A stretch of DNA of 64,000 nt, from NCBI RefSeq assembly GCF_030464365.1, contig NZ_VCYI01000009.1, forward strand, positions 60,854 through 124,853. The letters run 5' to 3'. Origin of the DNA: Methanoculleus methanifontis. Lineage in GTDB: Archaea; Halobacteriota; Methanomicrobia; Methanomicrobiales; Methanoculleaceae. Positions 51,536 through 60,070 of the stretch are shown here, in pieces (the stretch's first letter is position 1; the number at the start of each line of letters is the position of its first letter). Under the pieces are notes generated by a model. The model worked only from the letters and a program-made list of their open reading frames with translations, was not told the origin of the DNA and made no database searches. The position numbers were made by a program, and so were the translations under genes.

Positions 51536-53035
51536 ATGGACACCACGACAACATCCCTTGCTCAACTAAAATCGCACCTCTGGGAAGCCGCCAATATCCT
51601 GCGTGGACCTGTCGACGCGGCCGACTTCAAGACATATATCTTCCCGCTGCTCTTCTTCAAACGGATCTCCGATGTCCATGACGAGGAGTATCGGGCAGCT
51701 CTCGCCGAATCCGGGGGCGATGAAGAGTATGCCCGGTTCCCGCAGAACTACCGGTTCCAGATCCCTCATGAGTGCCATTGGAACGATGTCCGCCAGGTGA
51801 CGACAAACGTCGGGCAGGCCCTGCGGAAAGCAATGCGCTGCATTGAGACGGCGAATCCGGATACGCTCTACGGCATCTTCGGTGATGCGCAATGGACGAA
51901 TAAAGATCGCCTCTCCGACGCTCTGCTCCGTGACCTCATCGAACATTTCTCCCGGATTAACCTCGGAAACGAGGCCGCCGAGGCCGATATCCTCGGCCAG
52001 TCCTACGAGTACCTCATCAAAAAGTTTGCCGACCTCACGAACAAGAAAGCAGGAGAATTCTACACCCCGCGGGCGGTGGTGCGGTTGATGGTCAACATTC
52101 TTGACCCGCACGAGGGCGAGGCGATCTACGACCCGGCCTGCGGGACAGGCGGCATGCTGCTCGAAGCCGTCCACCATGTGCGCGAGGCTCATGGCGACGA
52201 CCGGACGCTCTGGGGCAAACTCTTCGGCCAGGAGAGGAACCTCACCACCTCGGCCATCGCCAGAATGAATCTCTTCTTGCATGGCGCGGAGGATTTTCAG
52301 ATCGTACGTGACGATACCCTCCGCCGCCCGGCGTTCTTCTCGGGCGACAATCTCGCGACCTTCGATTGCGTTATCGCCAACCCCCCCTTTTCGCTTGAGA
52401 AATGGGGCGAGGAGGTCTGGGCAAGCGATCCTTTCGGCCGCAACTTCGCCGGAATGCCGCCGGCGAAAAGCGGCGACTACGCCTGGGTGCAGCACATGAT
52501 CAGGTCGATGGCACCCAAGACCGGCCGTATGGCGGTTGTGCTGCCGCACGGAGTGCTCTTTCGCATGGGAAAAGAAGGTGCCATCCGCAAGAAGATTCTC
52601 GGCATGGACCTGCTCGAAGCGGTGATCGGCCTGGGTCCAAACCTCTTCTACGGCACCGGCCTCGCCGCCTGCATCCTCGTCTTCCGCCAGCGCAAAAGCG
52701 ACGACCGGAAGAAGAAGGTGCTCATCATCGACGCTTCGAAGGAGTACAGAACCGGCCGCGCCCAGAACGAGTTGCTCCCCGAGCATGTCGACCGCATTTA
52801 CGGGTGGTATCGGGATTTCGCGAACGTCGAGGGTGTTGCCCGGGTGGTGACGTTTGAGGAGATCGCGTCGAACGACTACAACCTGAATATCCCCCGTTAC
52901 GTCGAGCCGAAGATCGAGGAGGAAGTGCCGACCGTCGAAGAGGCGCTGCAGCAACTCCGCGAGAGTGCGGAGGCGGCGTTTGCGGCGGAGGAGAGGCTTA
53001 TCGCTATCCTGAAGCGGGAGGGCCTTCTCGCATGA
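51536..53035 (+). CDS. hsdM: type I RM methyltransferase subunit HsdM, copy 1
   Basis: N6-adenine methyltransferase subunit that pairs with HsdS. The 499-aa protein has the N-terminal HsdM helical domain (HLWEAANILRGPVDAADFKT), the SAM motif DPACGTGGML (from Asp199) and the catalytic NPPF (from Asn282). Later YTPRAVVRLMV is typical. GAGGTC before the ATG gives a ribosome site. It heads the RM island. It is clearly paralogous to the next gene. Confidence 0.93.
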   Translation: MDTTTTSLAQLKSHLWEAANILRGPVDAADFKTYIFPLLFFKRISDVHDEEYRAALAESGGDEEYARFPQNYRFQIPHECHWNDVRQVTTNVGQALRKAMRCIETANPDTLYGIFGDAQWTNKDRLSDALLRDLIEHFSRINLGNEAAEADILGQSYEYLIKKFADLTNKKAGEFYTPRAVVRLMVNILDPHEGEAIYDPACGTGGMLLEAVHHVREAHGDDRTLWGKLFGQERNLTTSAIARMNLFLHGAEDFQIVRDDTLRRPAFFSGDNLATFDCVIANPPFSLEKWGEEVWASDPFGRNFAGMPPAKSGDYAWVQHMIRSMAPKTGRMAVVLPHGVLFRMGKEGAIRKKILGMDLLEAVIGLGPNLFYGTGLAACILVFRQRKSDDRKKKVLIIDASKEYRTGRAQNELLPEHVDRIYGWYRDFANVEGVARVVTFEEIASNDYNLNIPRYVEPKIEEEVPTVEEALQQLRESAEAAFAAEERLIAILKREGLLA

Positions 53036-53135
53036 GGATCAAGTGGGGACTAAGTGGGGACCAAGTTGAGGTGCTACGTGCCTGTATGGCAGGACCCATA
53101 GCCGAACTCATACTCCTTACCAGGAGGGAGACGCC
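53036..53135. repeat. short spacer with a two-unit 11-bp repeat
   Basis: AAGTGGGGACT and AAGTGGGGACC are adjacent at 53040-53062 between the two hsdM genes, followed by AAGT. It may be a slippage scar at the junction where the second hsdM was joined. Confidence 0.4.
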
Positions 53136-54671
53136 GTGACCGCCCGCATCACGCAGCAGCAGCTCGAATCCTATCTCTGGGGAGCGGCGGTGCTCCTCCG
53201 GGGCACCATCGATGCCGGCGACTACAAGCAATTTATCATGCCGTTGCTCTTCTACAAGCGCCTCTCCGATGTCTACGACGAAGAGACAGAGACAGCACTT
53301 GCTGAGTCAGGCGGCGATGCCGATTTCGCCGCGTTCCCCGAGAACCACCGGTTCCAGATCCCGCCCGAAGCCCACTGGCGCGAGGTGCGAAAGGCTGCGC
53401 GGGACGTCGGACAGGTTCTCCAGGCCGGCATGCGGGCGATCGAGACCGCGAACCCGGATAAACTCTATGGGATCTTCGGCGATGCGCAGTGGACGAACAA
53501 GGACCGCCTCTCCGACGCCATGCTCCGCGACCTCATCGAGCACTTCTCCTCGCTCGATCTCACCATTGCGAACCTTCCCGAGGACGAACTCGGGAACGGC
53601 TACGAGTACCTCATCAAGAAGTTCGCCGACGACTCCGGCCATACCGCAGCCGAGTTCTACACCAACCGCACCGTCGTCCACCTCATGACCGAGCTGCTGG
53701 AGCCGCGGCCGGGCGAGACCATCTACGACCCGACCTGTGGCTCGGGGGGCATGCTCCTCTCCGCCATCGCCCACCTCCGCCGCCGGGGGCTGGAGTGGCG
53801 TAACGTCCGCCTTTACGGGCAGGAGCGCAACCTGATGACCTCCTCCATCGCCCGGATGAACTGCTTCCTCCACGGCATCGAGGATTTCCAGATCGTGCGT
53901 GGCGACACCCTCTCCGCACCCAAATTCGTGGAAGGCGACCGCCTGCAGCGGTTCGATGTGGTGCTGGCAAATCCGCCCTACTCCATCAAGCAGTGGGACA
54001 GGTCTGCCTTCGCCGCCGACCCCTGGGGACGGAACATCTTCGGCACGCCGCCGCAGGGCCGGGCCGACTACGCTTTCTGGCAGCACATCCTGGCGAGCAT
54101 GGACGAAGAGACCGGCCGGTGTGCCATCCTCTTCCCCCACGGCGTCCTCTTCCGGCAGGAGGAGGCGGAGATGCGGCGGAAGTTGATCGAGGCCGACCTG
54201 ATCGAGTGCGTGCTGGGCCTCGGGCCGAATCTCTTCTACAACTCGCCGATGGAGGCTTGCGTGGTCATCTGCCGGACGAGAAAGCCAGAAGAGCGGCGGG
54301 GCAGGATCCTCTTCGTCAATGCTGTTAACGAGGTTACCCGCGAGAGGGCGCAGAGTTTCCTCACCGACGAGCACATCGAGAGGATCGCCGGGCCGTACCG
54401 GGCGTTTTCGGACGAGCCGGGGTTTGCACACGTGGCGACGCTCCCGGAGATCCGGGCTCACGACGGGAACCTGAGCATCCCGCTCTACGTCGCACAGCCG
54501 GCAGGCATGGTCTGTGAAGAGCCGGCAGAGTATAGGGGAGCATCTCTTCCCGATGCGCTGTCAGCGTGGTTGGAGAGTTCACGCATTGCCCGAAAGGCCT
54601 TATACGTAATTCTCTCTACAGAATATGAGAAAGAGCCAGGCGTTCCGGGAGGAGAAGATGAGGGACAATAA
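53136..54671 (+). CDS. hsdM: type I RM methyltransferase subunit HsdM, copy 2
   Basis: A 511-aa paralogue of copy 1, with the same order: QLESYLWGAAVLLRGTIDAG, FGDAQWTNKDRLSDAMLRDL (almost identical to copy 1), SAM motif DPTCGSGGML (from Asp198) and catalytic NPPY (from Asn279). The C-terminal part differs more. The GTG start has GGAGGGAG upstream. Both catalytic motifs are intact, so both methylases could be active. Only one hsdS is present, so the two may compete for it or form a mixed enzyme. Confidence 0.92.
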   Translation: MTARITQQQLESYLWGAAVLLRGTIDAGDYKQFIMPLLFYKRLSDVYDEETETALAESGGDADFAAFPENHRFQIPPEAHWREVRKAARDVGQVLQAGMRAIETANPDKLYGIFGDAQWTNKDRLSDAMLRDLIEHFSSLDLTIANLPEDELGNGYEYLIKKFADDSGHTAAEFYTNRTVVHLMTELLEPRPGETIYDPTCGSGGMLLSAIAHLRRRGLEWRNVRLYGQERNLMTSSIARMNCFLHGIEDFQIVRGDTLSAPKFVEGDRLQRFDVVLANPPYSIKQWDRSAFAADPWGRNIFGTPPQGRADYAFWQHILASMDEETGRCAILFPHGVLFRQEEAEMRRKLIEADLIECVLGLGPNLFYNSPMEACVVICRTRKPEERRGRILFVNAVNEVTRERAQSFLTDEHIERIAGPYRAFSDEPGFAHVATLPEIRAHDGNLSIPLYVAQPAGMVCEEPAEYRGASLPDALSAWLESSRIARKALYVILSTEYEKEPGVPGGEDEGQ

Positions 54672-55296
54672 GAAACTCACAGTAATGGTTTCTTCCACAG
54701 TCTATGGCATCGAAGAACTCCTTGATCGAATTTATACGCTTTTAACTGCATTCGGTTATGAGGTCTGGATGTCCCACAAGGGGACTGTTCCGGTTTTCTC
54801 TAACCGTTCCGCTTTTGAGAACTGTATAGCAGCGACAGAAAACTGCGATCTGTTTCTCGGGCTGATCACCCCCCACTATGGAAGTGGGAGGGATGGGGAC
54901 GGACTATCCATTACGCATCAGGAATTGAAGAGAGCCGTCGCACTGAACAAACCGCGCTGGCTCCTTGTCCATGATCATGTGGTCTTTGCCAGACTATTGC
55001 TGAAACACCTTGGCTATGAAGGAAAGGCAGGCCGGGGAGGACTTTCTCTGGAGAAGAACTGGATCTTGAACGATCTTCGCGTCATCGATATGTACGAAGA
55101 AGCCATTCTTTCCGAGAAGCCTCTGCGGAAACGGCAGGGCAACTGGGTTCAGGAGTTCAGGTCCGGCGACGATGCGGCCCTCTTTGCGACTGCACAATTC
55201 TCACGTTACCAGGACGTTGAGGCGTTTGTTGAGGAAAATTTCCGGGATAGCGCCAGTGTCTCCAGGACAGTTCAGGGGAGGAGGGGCAGTTCATGA
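54658..55296 (+). CDS. DUF4062 domain protein
   Basis: A 212-aa protein. The N-terminus KKLTVMVSSTVYGIEELLDR, then GYEVWMSHKGTVPVFSNRSA, CDLFLGLITPHYGSGRDGDG and ITHQELKRAVALNKPRWLLV match the DUF4062 fold, a TIR-like/nucleotide-binding Rossmann module found in defence contexts. GGAGGAG fixes the start at 54658, overlapping the hsdM2 end by 14 bases; the next gene starts within its last codons (ATGA). It is thus translationally embedded in the RM island and likely belongs to its defence or regulatory output. Confidence 0.8.
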   Translation: MRDNKKLTVMVSSTVYGIEELLDRIYTLLTAFGYEVWMSHKGTVPVFSNRSAFENCIAATENCDLFLGLITPHYGSGRDGDGLSITHQELKRAVALNKPRWLLVHDHVVFARLLLKHLGYEGKAGRGGLSLEKNWILNDLRVIDMYEEAILSEKPLRKRQGNWVQEFRSGDDAALFATAQFSRYQDVEAFVEENFRDSASVSRTVQGRRGSS

Positions 55297-56765
55297 AGAC
55301 CAGAGCCGTCATAGAATCGCTGTCGCTTGGAGAGAGACAAAGCGTCGAATTCATATCTGATTGTAGAGATCTTGAACTCGTCGGCCAGGCGGTTTGCGGC
55401 TTTCTGAACACTTCCGGCGGCTATATTGTCTGCGGCGTGGATGAGAGAGGTGAACTCACCGGTATCGATAGAGCCACCGAGTTGGCAAAGAGCCTTGAAC
55501 AGGGACTCCAGCAAGGGCTTTCTCCCGGGGCACTGGTCTCTGTTCAGGTACAGGTGGTCGAGGGAAAGACACTGCTCGTTATCGAGGTGCCGGCCGGCAA
55601 GGATCTGCCGTACGCGTTTGAGAACACCATTTATCTCCGTGAAGGCCAGGCCACCCGGAAAGCGGATGTCGAAACCATCCGTGACATGGTGCTCCGCAAA
55701 CAGGTGGAACCTGAGCGATGGGAGCGGCGTTTCTCTCCCGTGGATATGAACGAGGACCTGGATAGGGACGAGGTCCGTTCCGTGGTGATGGCAGTGAAGA
55801 GATCGGGGCGGTTCCGGTTTCGCAACGGCAGCGATCCGGTTATGGTTCTCGAAGATCTTGCCGTCTCCAGGTATGGCCGCCTGACCAACGGCGGCGATGT
55901 GCTCTTCGGAGCCAACCCTGCGATGCGCTACCCGCAAGTCCGCGTCCGCGCGGCCTGCTTCTCGACGGGGAGGGCAGATGATACTTACCGAGACATGAAA
56001 TCCTTCGAGGGGCCGCTGGTGCCGGTTCTGGAAAGCGTATACGACTTTATTCAGAGGAACACTCCAACAATATCACGATTTGGAGAGAACAATCTTGAAC
56101 GCCGGGATGAACCGCTCTATCCTCCGGCCGCTATCCGGGAAGGTCTGGTCAACGCCTTTGCCCACCGCGACTACAGTGACTTCTCCGGGGGGATTGCCGT
56201 CTATGTGTACTCAAACCGCCTGGAGATCTGGAACGCCGGCAGATTCCCCGAAGGGGTGACCCCCGATAGCCTCTTATCGGGACACATCTCGGTGCTCCGC
56301 AATCCTGACATCGCCCACGTGCTGTACCTGCGAGGACTGATGGAGAAGATGGGGCGCGGCAGCGTGATGATCCGGAAAGCCTGCGCCGAACGTGGCCTGC
56401 CTCTGCCGAGGTGGTCGGAGGATGACCGCGGCGTTACCCTGACATTCTTTGGCCCGGAAGTTACCACGGAAGTTACCACGGAAGTCACCACGGAAGTCAC
56501 CACGGAAGTCACCACGGAAGTCACCACGGAAGTCACCACGGAAGTCATGCAGGTCATCGGGGTTCTTGATGGTGAGATGTCGCGCCGGGAGCTTCAGGAA
56601 GTTCTCGGCCTGAGGAACAGCGAGCACTTCAGGAAGGCCTATCTGCGGCCGGCCATCCAGGAAGGCCTGATTGAGATGACCATTCCGGACAGGCCTCTCA
56701 GCAGCAAGCAACGCTACCGCCTCACCGGGAAAGGGCGCTCCGTGCGTGAAGGAGGCCGCTCATGA
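55293..56765 (+). CDS. AlbA_2/COG2865 ATP-binding regulator-like protein 1 with (EVTT)7 linker
   Basis: A 490-aa protein with an N-terminal AlbA_2 (Schlafen AlbA-like) domain (EFISDCRDLELVGQAVCGFL, NTSGGYIVCGVDERGE), a middle HATPase_c_4-type domain with PPAAIREGLVNAFAHRDYSD and NRLEIWNAGRFPEG, and a C-terminal winged helix (MSRRELQEVLGLRNSEHFRK). Between the last two lie seven EVTT units encoded by 12-bp repeats. The family is often linked to type I RM loci and called a transcriptional regulator; nucleic-acid binding plus an ATP-binding fold is the reasonable reading. Its start overlaps the previous stop (ATGA) and its stop overlaps hsdS by four bases. Confidence 0.85.
   Translation: MKTRAVIESLSLGERQSVEFISDCRDLELVGQAVCGFLNTSGGYIVCGVDERGELTGIDRATELAKSLEQGLQQGLSPGALVSVQVQVVEGKTLLVIEVPAGKDLPYAFENTIYLREGQATRKADVETIRDMVLRKQVEPERWERRFSPVDMNEDLDRDEVRSVVMAVKRSGRFRFRNGSDPVMVLEDLAVSRYGRLTNGGDVLFGANPAMRYPQVRVRAACFSTGRADDTYRDMKSFEGPLVPVLESVYDFIQRNTPTISRFGENNLERRDEPLYPPAAIREGLVNAFAHRDYSDFSGGIAVYVYSNRLEIWNAGRFPEGVTPDSLLSGHISVLRNPDIAHVLYLRGLMEKMGRGSVMIRKACAERGLPLPRWSEDDRGVTLTFFGPEVTTEVTTEVTTEVTTEVTTEVTTEVTTEVMQVIGVLDGEMSRRELQEVLGLRNSEHFRKAYLRPAIQEGLIEMTIPDRPLSSKQRYRLTGKGRSVREGGRS
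56457..56546 (+). repeat. 12-bp tandem repeat, seven units, in frame
   Basis: GAAGTTACCACG twice, then GAAGTCACCACG five times and a partial GAAGTC. Every unit codes Glu-Val-Thr-Thr. Unit changes add or remove four residues without breaking the frame. Confidence 0.95.
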
Positions 56766-57991
56766 TCGGTGCCCGCCCGGCTCCCGGCGACCTCCGGCCA
56801 AATCCGGACTGGACGGGGCTTCCGATATTCGACCGGAGGGGGTGGAAACGGGTTCGGTTCGGCGATATCGTCGCGAATCTGAACGAGACCGAGCGGGACC
56901 CTGCGGGAGCAGGTATCGAGCGGTTTATCGGCCTTGAACACCTCGAACCCGGCTCGCTGCATATCCACACCTGGGGCAACGTGGCGGACGGCACCACCTT
57001 CACCCGCCGCTGCCGACCGGGGCAGGTGCTCTTCGGCAAGCGCCGGGCATACCAGCGAAAAGTTGCCGTGGCCGAGTTCGACGCAGTGGTCTCCGGCGAC
57101 ATTTACGTACTTGCGCCCAAGGATGAGCAACTGATACCGGAGCTTTTGCCGTTCGTCTGCCTCTCCGAGCGGTTCTTCCAGTATGCAGTCGAGACCTCAG
57201 CCGGCTCGCTCTCTCCCCGAACCAGTTGGAAGCACCTCGCGGAGTTCGAGTTCGGCCTCCCGCCGCTCGACCAGCAGCGGCGTATCGCGGAGGTGTTGTG
57301 GGCGGTGGATGAGACACACCAATTAACGATACGACTGCAAAACGATCTCTTTACTGCGAAAAACGCATATTTTGACGAGGAACTGAAGATAGATACCACA
57401 GACAAACCCGATAATCTAAAGAATCTTGGTTCTGCATTGGCAGGCATTGTGGCTGGGAAAAGCCCGAGATCATCAAGCAATCCCGTATCAAACGACGGCT
57501 TTGGAGTTCTAAAGGTGAGCGCAGTGGGCGATGGGGTTTATCGCGAGGATGAAAACAAATCATTACTCGATAGAGCGGACTTCATCCCTTCACTGGAAGT
57601 TAAACAAGGAATGATCCTTGTAACACGGTGCAATGCAAACCTCTCAGGGATTGGTCGCGCATGTCTTGTTGAAAAGACACGAACCGGGTTGATGTTGTGT
57701 GACAAGACACTCCAACTCGTTCCAGACGAAACTATCATTGACAAAGAATTTCTCCTCCAGGGATTACACAGTAAGCCATATCGGCAGTTCATCGAGCGTT
57801 CAGCAAATGGAACCGATGCAAAGAATATCTCACAAGCAACCCTTTGCTCTGCACCATTCTGGATCCCAAGTACAACAAAGCAACAGGAGGTTAAGAAACG
57901 AATTAAACAGTTCACGATCGCAATCGACACGATACAGCAGCGAGTAGCTCACCTTTCTGCGTTCCAATCCACGATCATAAATGAAATATAG
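56762..57991 (+). CDS. hsdS: type I RM specificity subunit HsdS
   Basis: Determines the DNA sequence recognised by the methylase and nuclease. The 409-aa protein has two target-recognition domains (residues about 20-170 and 215-370), each followed by a helical conserved region (DQQRRIAEVLWAVDETHQLT and QQEVKKRIKQFTIAIDTIQQ). The first half is GC-rich like the neighbours. From about 57310 the DNA turns AT-rich with different codon use, covering the second TRD to the end. This suggests that the second TRD was replaced by transfer, changing specificity. It overlaps the preceding gene by four bases. Confidence 0.9.
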   Translation: MIGARPAPGDLRPNPDWTGLPIFDRRGWKRVRFGDIVANLNETERDPAGAGIERFIGLEHLEPGSLHIHTWGNVADGTTFTRRCRPGQVLFGKRRAYQRKVAVAEFDAVVSGDIYVLAPKDEQLIPELLPFVCLSERFFQYAVETSAGSLSPRTSWKHLAEFEFGLPPLDQQRRIAEVLWAVDETHQLTIRLQNDLFTAKNAYFDEELKIDTTDKPDNLKNLGSALAGIVAGKSPRSSSNPVSNDGFGVLKVSAVGDGVYREDENKSLLDRADFIPSLEVKQGMILVTRCNANLSGIGRACLVEKTRTGLMLCDKTLQLVPDETIIDKEFLLQGLHSKPYRQFIERSANGTDAKNISQATLCSAPFWIPSTTKQQEVKKRIKQFTIAIDTIQQRVAHLSAFQSTIINEI

Positions 57992-58657
57992 GGATGAATC
58001 TCACCAGATCAAACATTGACGAGTAGATATTCATAGGCCCCATCACCCAGCAGTGACCAGATGAGTTATCATCTTGCGCTAGAACCGCCTCTCCGTGAGG
58101 TCATCCTAAAACGCCTTTGCCAGGAGAGGGACACCCCTCCCAGATCCTCCCCCCGCGTGGTGACACCTAATGGAAAGCCGTTTCACCATCTTAACCTACA
58201 ATATGGTTCAGACGACATATTCTATGAATATAAGTGTCCAAATCTGGGCACACCAGGTGTTCATGGATCTTTTTGGGACGATCTCACATGGTCACTTATT
58301 ATGTGGTGAATCCGTCATAAGCAGTCAAATGGATATAAAATTAAATAGTAACTGTAATCCATTGTAACGTGCAATAAACGTTTGAATGAGGCCGCGGGCA
58401 AAAAAGATCAGCAATCCAATCTCCTCTGGTTGCGGCGTAGTTATTTTTGAGACGCGCGTTCAGGCTACGTTTGCCGCACAGATAGCAGCCAGCGTATTTG
58501 CTCCACGTCTGCCCGCGCGCCCACTCAATATACTCGTACTTCATGGGAACTCTAGGCCGGGCTCGCATGAACATACTGCCGAACGGGAAGCCAGAGGAGG
58601 GTTATTCTGTGATTGACCTGATAGGCGGGGTAATACAACCCACAGCGAGGCACCCCC
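57992..58657. other. AT-rich spacer between hsdS and the second AlbA_2 gene
   Basis: A 666-base stretch interrupting the RM operon, AT-richer than the flanks in its middle. A plus-strand frame (58061-58309) and a minus-strand frame (from about 58544 to 58341, MKYEYIEWARGQTWSKYAGC then YLCGKRS) are short and unrecognised; the latter has a CxxC but no support as a gene. The composition suggests remains of inserted DNA, continuous with the AT-rich second half of hsdS. Confidence 0.45.
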
Positions 58658-60070
58658 ATGATCCCTGATACCCTCCAGGTTCTGCTCGCTGCCGGCGAAG
58701 ACAGCCGCCGCCAGTTCAAGCGCGACGTCAACAATGCCGATGCCCTTGCTGCGGAGATGGCGGCGTTTGCCAACGCCGATGGAGGCACGCTCTTTCTCGG
58801 CGTGGCTGATGACGGTTCCGTACCCGGTCTGTCACGCATGGATGTGAGCCGGATCAACCAGCTCATCAGCAACGCAGCCTCTCAGCACGTGAAGAGCCCG
58901 CTGACGGTGCAGACCGAGAATGTTCAGGTGGATGAAGATCGCGTTGTTATCGTACTCACCGTTCCGAAGGGACAGGATAAGCCATACTTCGATAGGAACG
59001 GTGTGATCTGGTTCAAAAACGGGGCCGACAAACGGCGGGTGAACTCCAGGGAGGAACTCCGCCGCCTCTTCCAGAGCGTCGATATCTTCCATGCCGACGA
59101 GCTGCCGACCAGAGCAGGCATCGACAAACTGGACAGGCTGCGCTTCCGGGACTTTCTGCGGGACACCTACAACCAGCCCTACCCGGATTCGCCTGAAGAA
59201 CTGCTAACGCTCCTGCAGAACATGAATCTTGCCGCGGATAACGGGATGCTGAATCTGGCCGGGGTGCTCCTCTTTGCTGAGAAGCCCGAGTGGATCAAAC
59301 CCCAGTTCATCATCAAGGCCATCCGCTATCCCGGCAATGCCATCCACGTAAGCGAATACCTCGACACCGAGGATTTTTCCGGGACATTTCCTGAGCTCTT
59401 CGAGGGCGCCATGGCCTTTATCATGCGTAACCTGCGGAAGATCCAGGCTGGTAAAGGGGTAAATGCCCCGGGGGTTCCGGAGATCCCGCCGGTTGTCTTT
59501 GAGGAACTCCTGGTCAATGCTCTGGTGCACCGGGACTATCTGGTCAGTGCACCTATCCGGCTTTTCGTCTTCGATAACCGCATCGAGATCATCAGCCCCG
59601 GCCATCTCCCGAACAACCTGACGGTGGAAAAGATCCGGGCCGGCAACTCGAATATCAGGAACCCGATCCTGGCATCCTACGTCGCAAAGGGGCTGTTGCC
59701 GTACCGCGGCCTCGGCTCCGGCATCAAACGTGCTCTCGAAGACTGGGCCGAGATCGACTTTGCCGACGACCGGGACGGCTGCCTCTTCACCGTCACAGTT
59801 CACCGAAAGGAGGAGAAAGGTTCGGAGAAAAGTTCGGAGAAAAGTTCGGAGAAAAGTTCGGAGAAAAGTTCGGAGAAAAGTTCGGAGAAAAGTTCGGAGA
59901 AAATCCTTGAACTCCTGAAGGCCGAACCCGACCTGGCGGCAAGAGTAGTCGCAGAAAGGCTTGAGATCACACAAAGGGCGGTCGAAAAACAGATCGCCAA
60001 CCTGCGCAGGGAGGGGCGGCTTCGCCGCGTCGGCCCGGCCCGCGGCGGGCACTGGGAGGTGCTGGAATGA
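58658..60070 (+). CDS. AlbA_2/COG2865 ATP-binding regulator-like protein 2 with (SSEK)7 linker
   Basis: A 470-aa paralogue in architecture of 55293-56765: AlbA_2 domain (DSRRQFKRDVNNADALAAEM, NADGGTLFLGVADDGS), HATPase_c_4-type domain with PPVVFEELLVNALVHRDYLV and NRIEIISPGHLPNN, and a C-terminal winged helix (RVVAERLEITQRAVEKQIAN). The linker at the same place is GSEK followed by six SSEK, also encoded by seven 12-bp units, but unrelated in sequence to the other linker. Its stop overlaps the hsdR start (ATGA), so it is coupled with the nuclease subunit. Confidence 0.85.
   Translation: MIPDTLQVLLAAGEDSRRQFKRDVNNADALAAEMAAFANADGGTLFLGVADDGSVPGLSRMDVSRINQLISNAASQHVKSPLTVQTENVQVDEDRVVIVLTVPKGQDKPYFDRNGVIWFKNGADKRRVNSREELRRLFQSVDIFHADELPTRAGIDKLDRLRFRDFLRDTYNQPYPDSPEELLTLLQNMNLAADNGMLNLAGVLLFAEKPEWIKPQFIIKAIRYPGNAIHVSEYLDTEDFSGTFPELFEGAMAFIMRNLRKIQAGKGVNAPGVPEIPPVVFEELLVNALVHRDYLVSAPIRLFVFDNRIEIISPGHLPNNLTVEKIRAGNSNIRNPILASYVAKGLLPYRGLGSGIKRALEDWAEIDFADDRDGCLFTVTVHRKEEKGSEKSSEKSSEKSSEKSSEKSSEKSSEKILELLKAEPDLAARVVAERLEITQRAVEKQIANLRREGRLRRVGPARGGHWEVLE
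59819..59902 (+). repeat. 12-bp tandem repeat, seven units, in frame
   Basis: GGTTCGGAGAAA once, then AGTTCGGAGAAA six times. Each unit codes Gly/Ser-Ser-Glu-Lys, a charged flexible or helical linker. Unit number can vary without shifting the frame. Confidence 0.95.

Noticed and set aside
58061..58309. 82-codon plus-strand frame in the RM spacer
   Set aside because: No ribosome site, no recognisable fold and poor protein-like character.
56457..59902. 12-bp repeats as a CRISPR array
   Set aside because: Units are directly adjacent with no spacers and lie in frame inside two coding regions.
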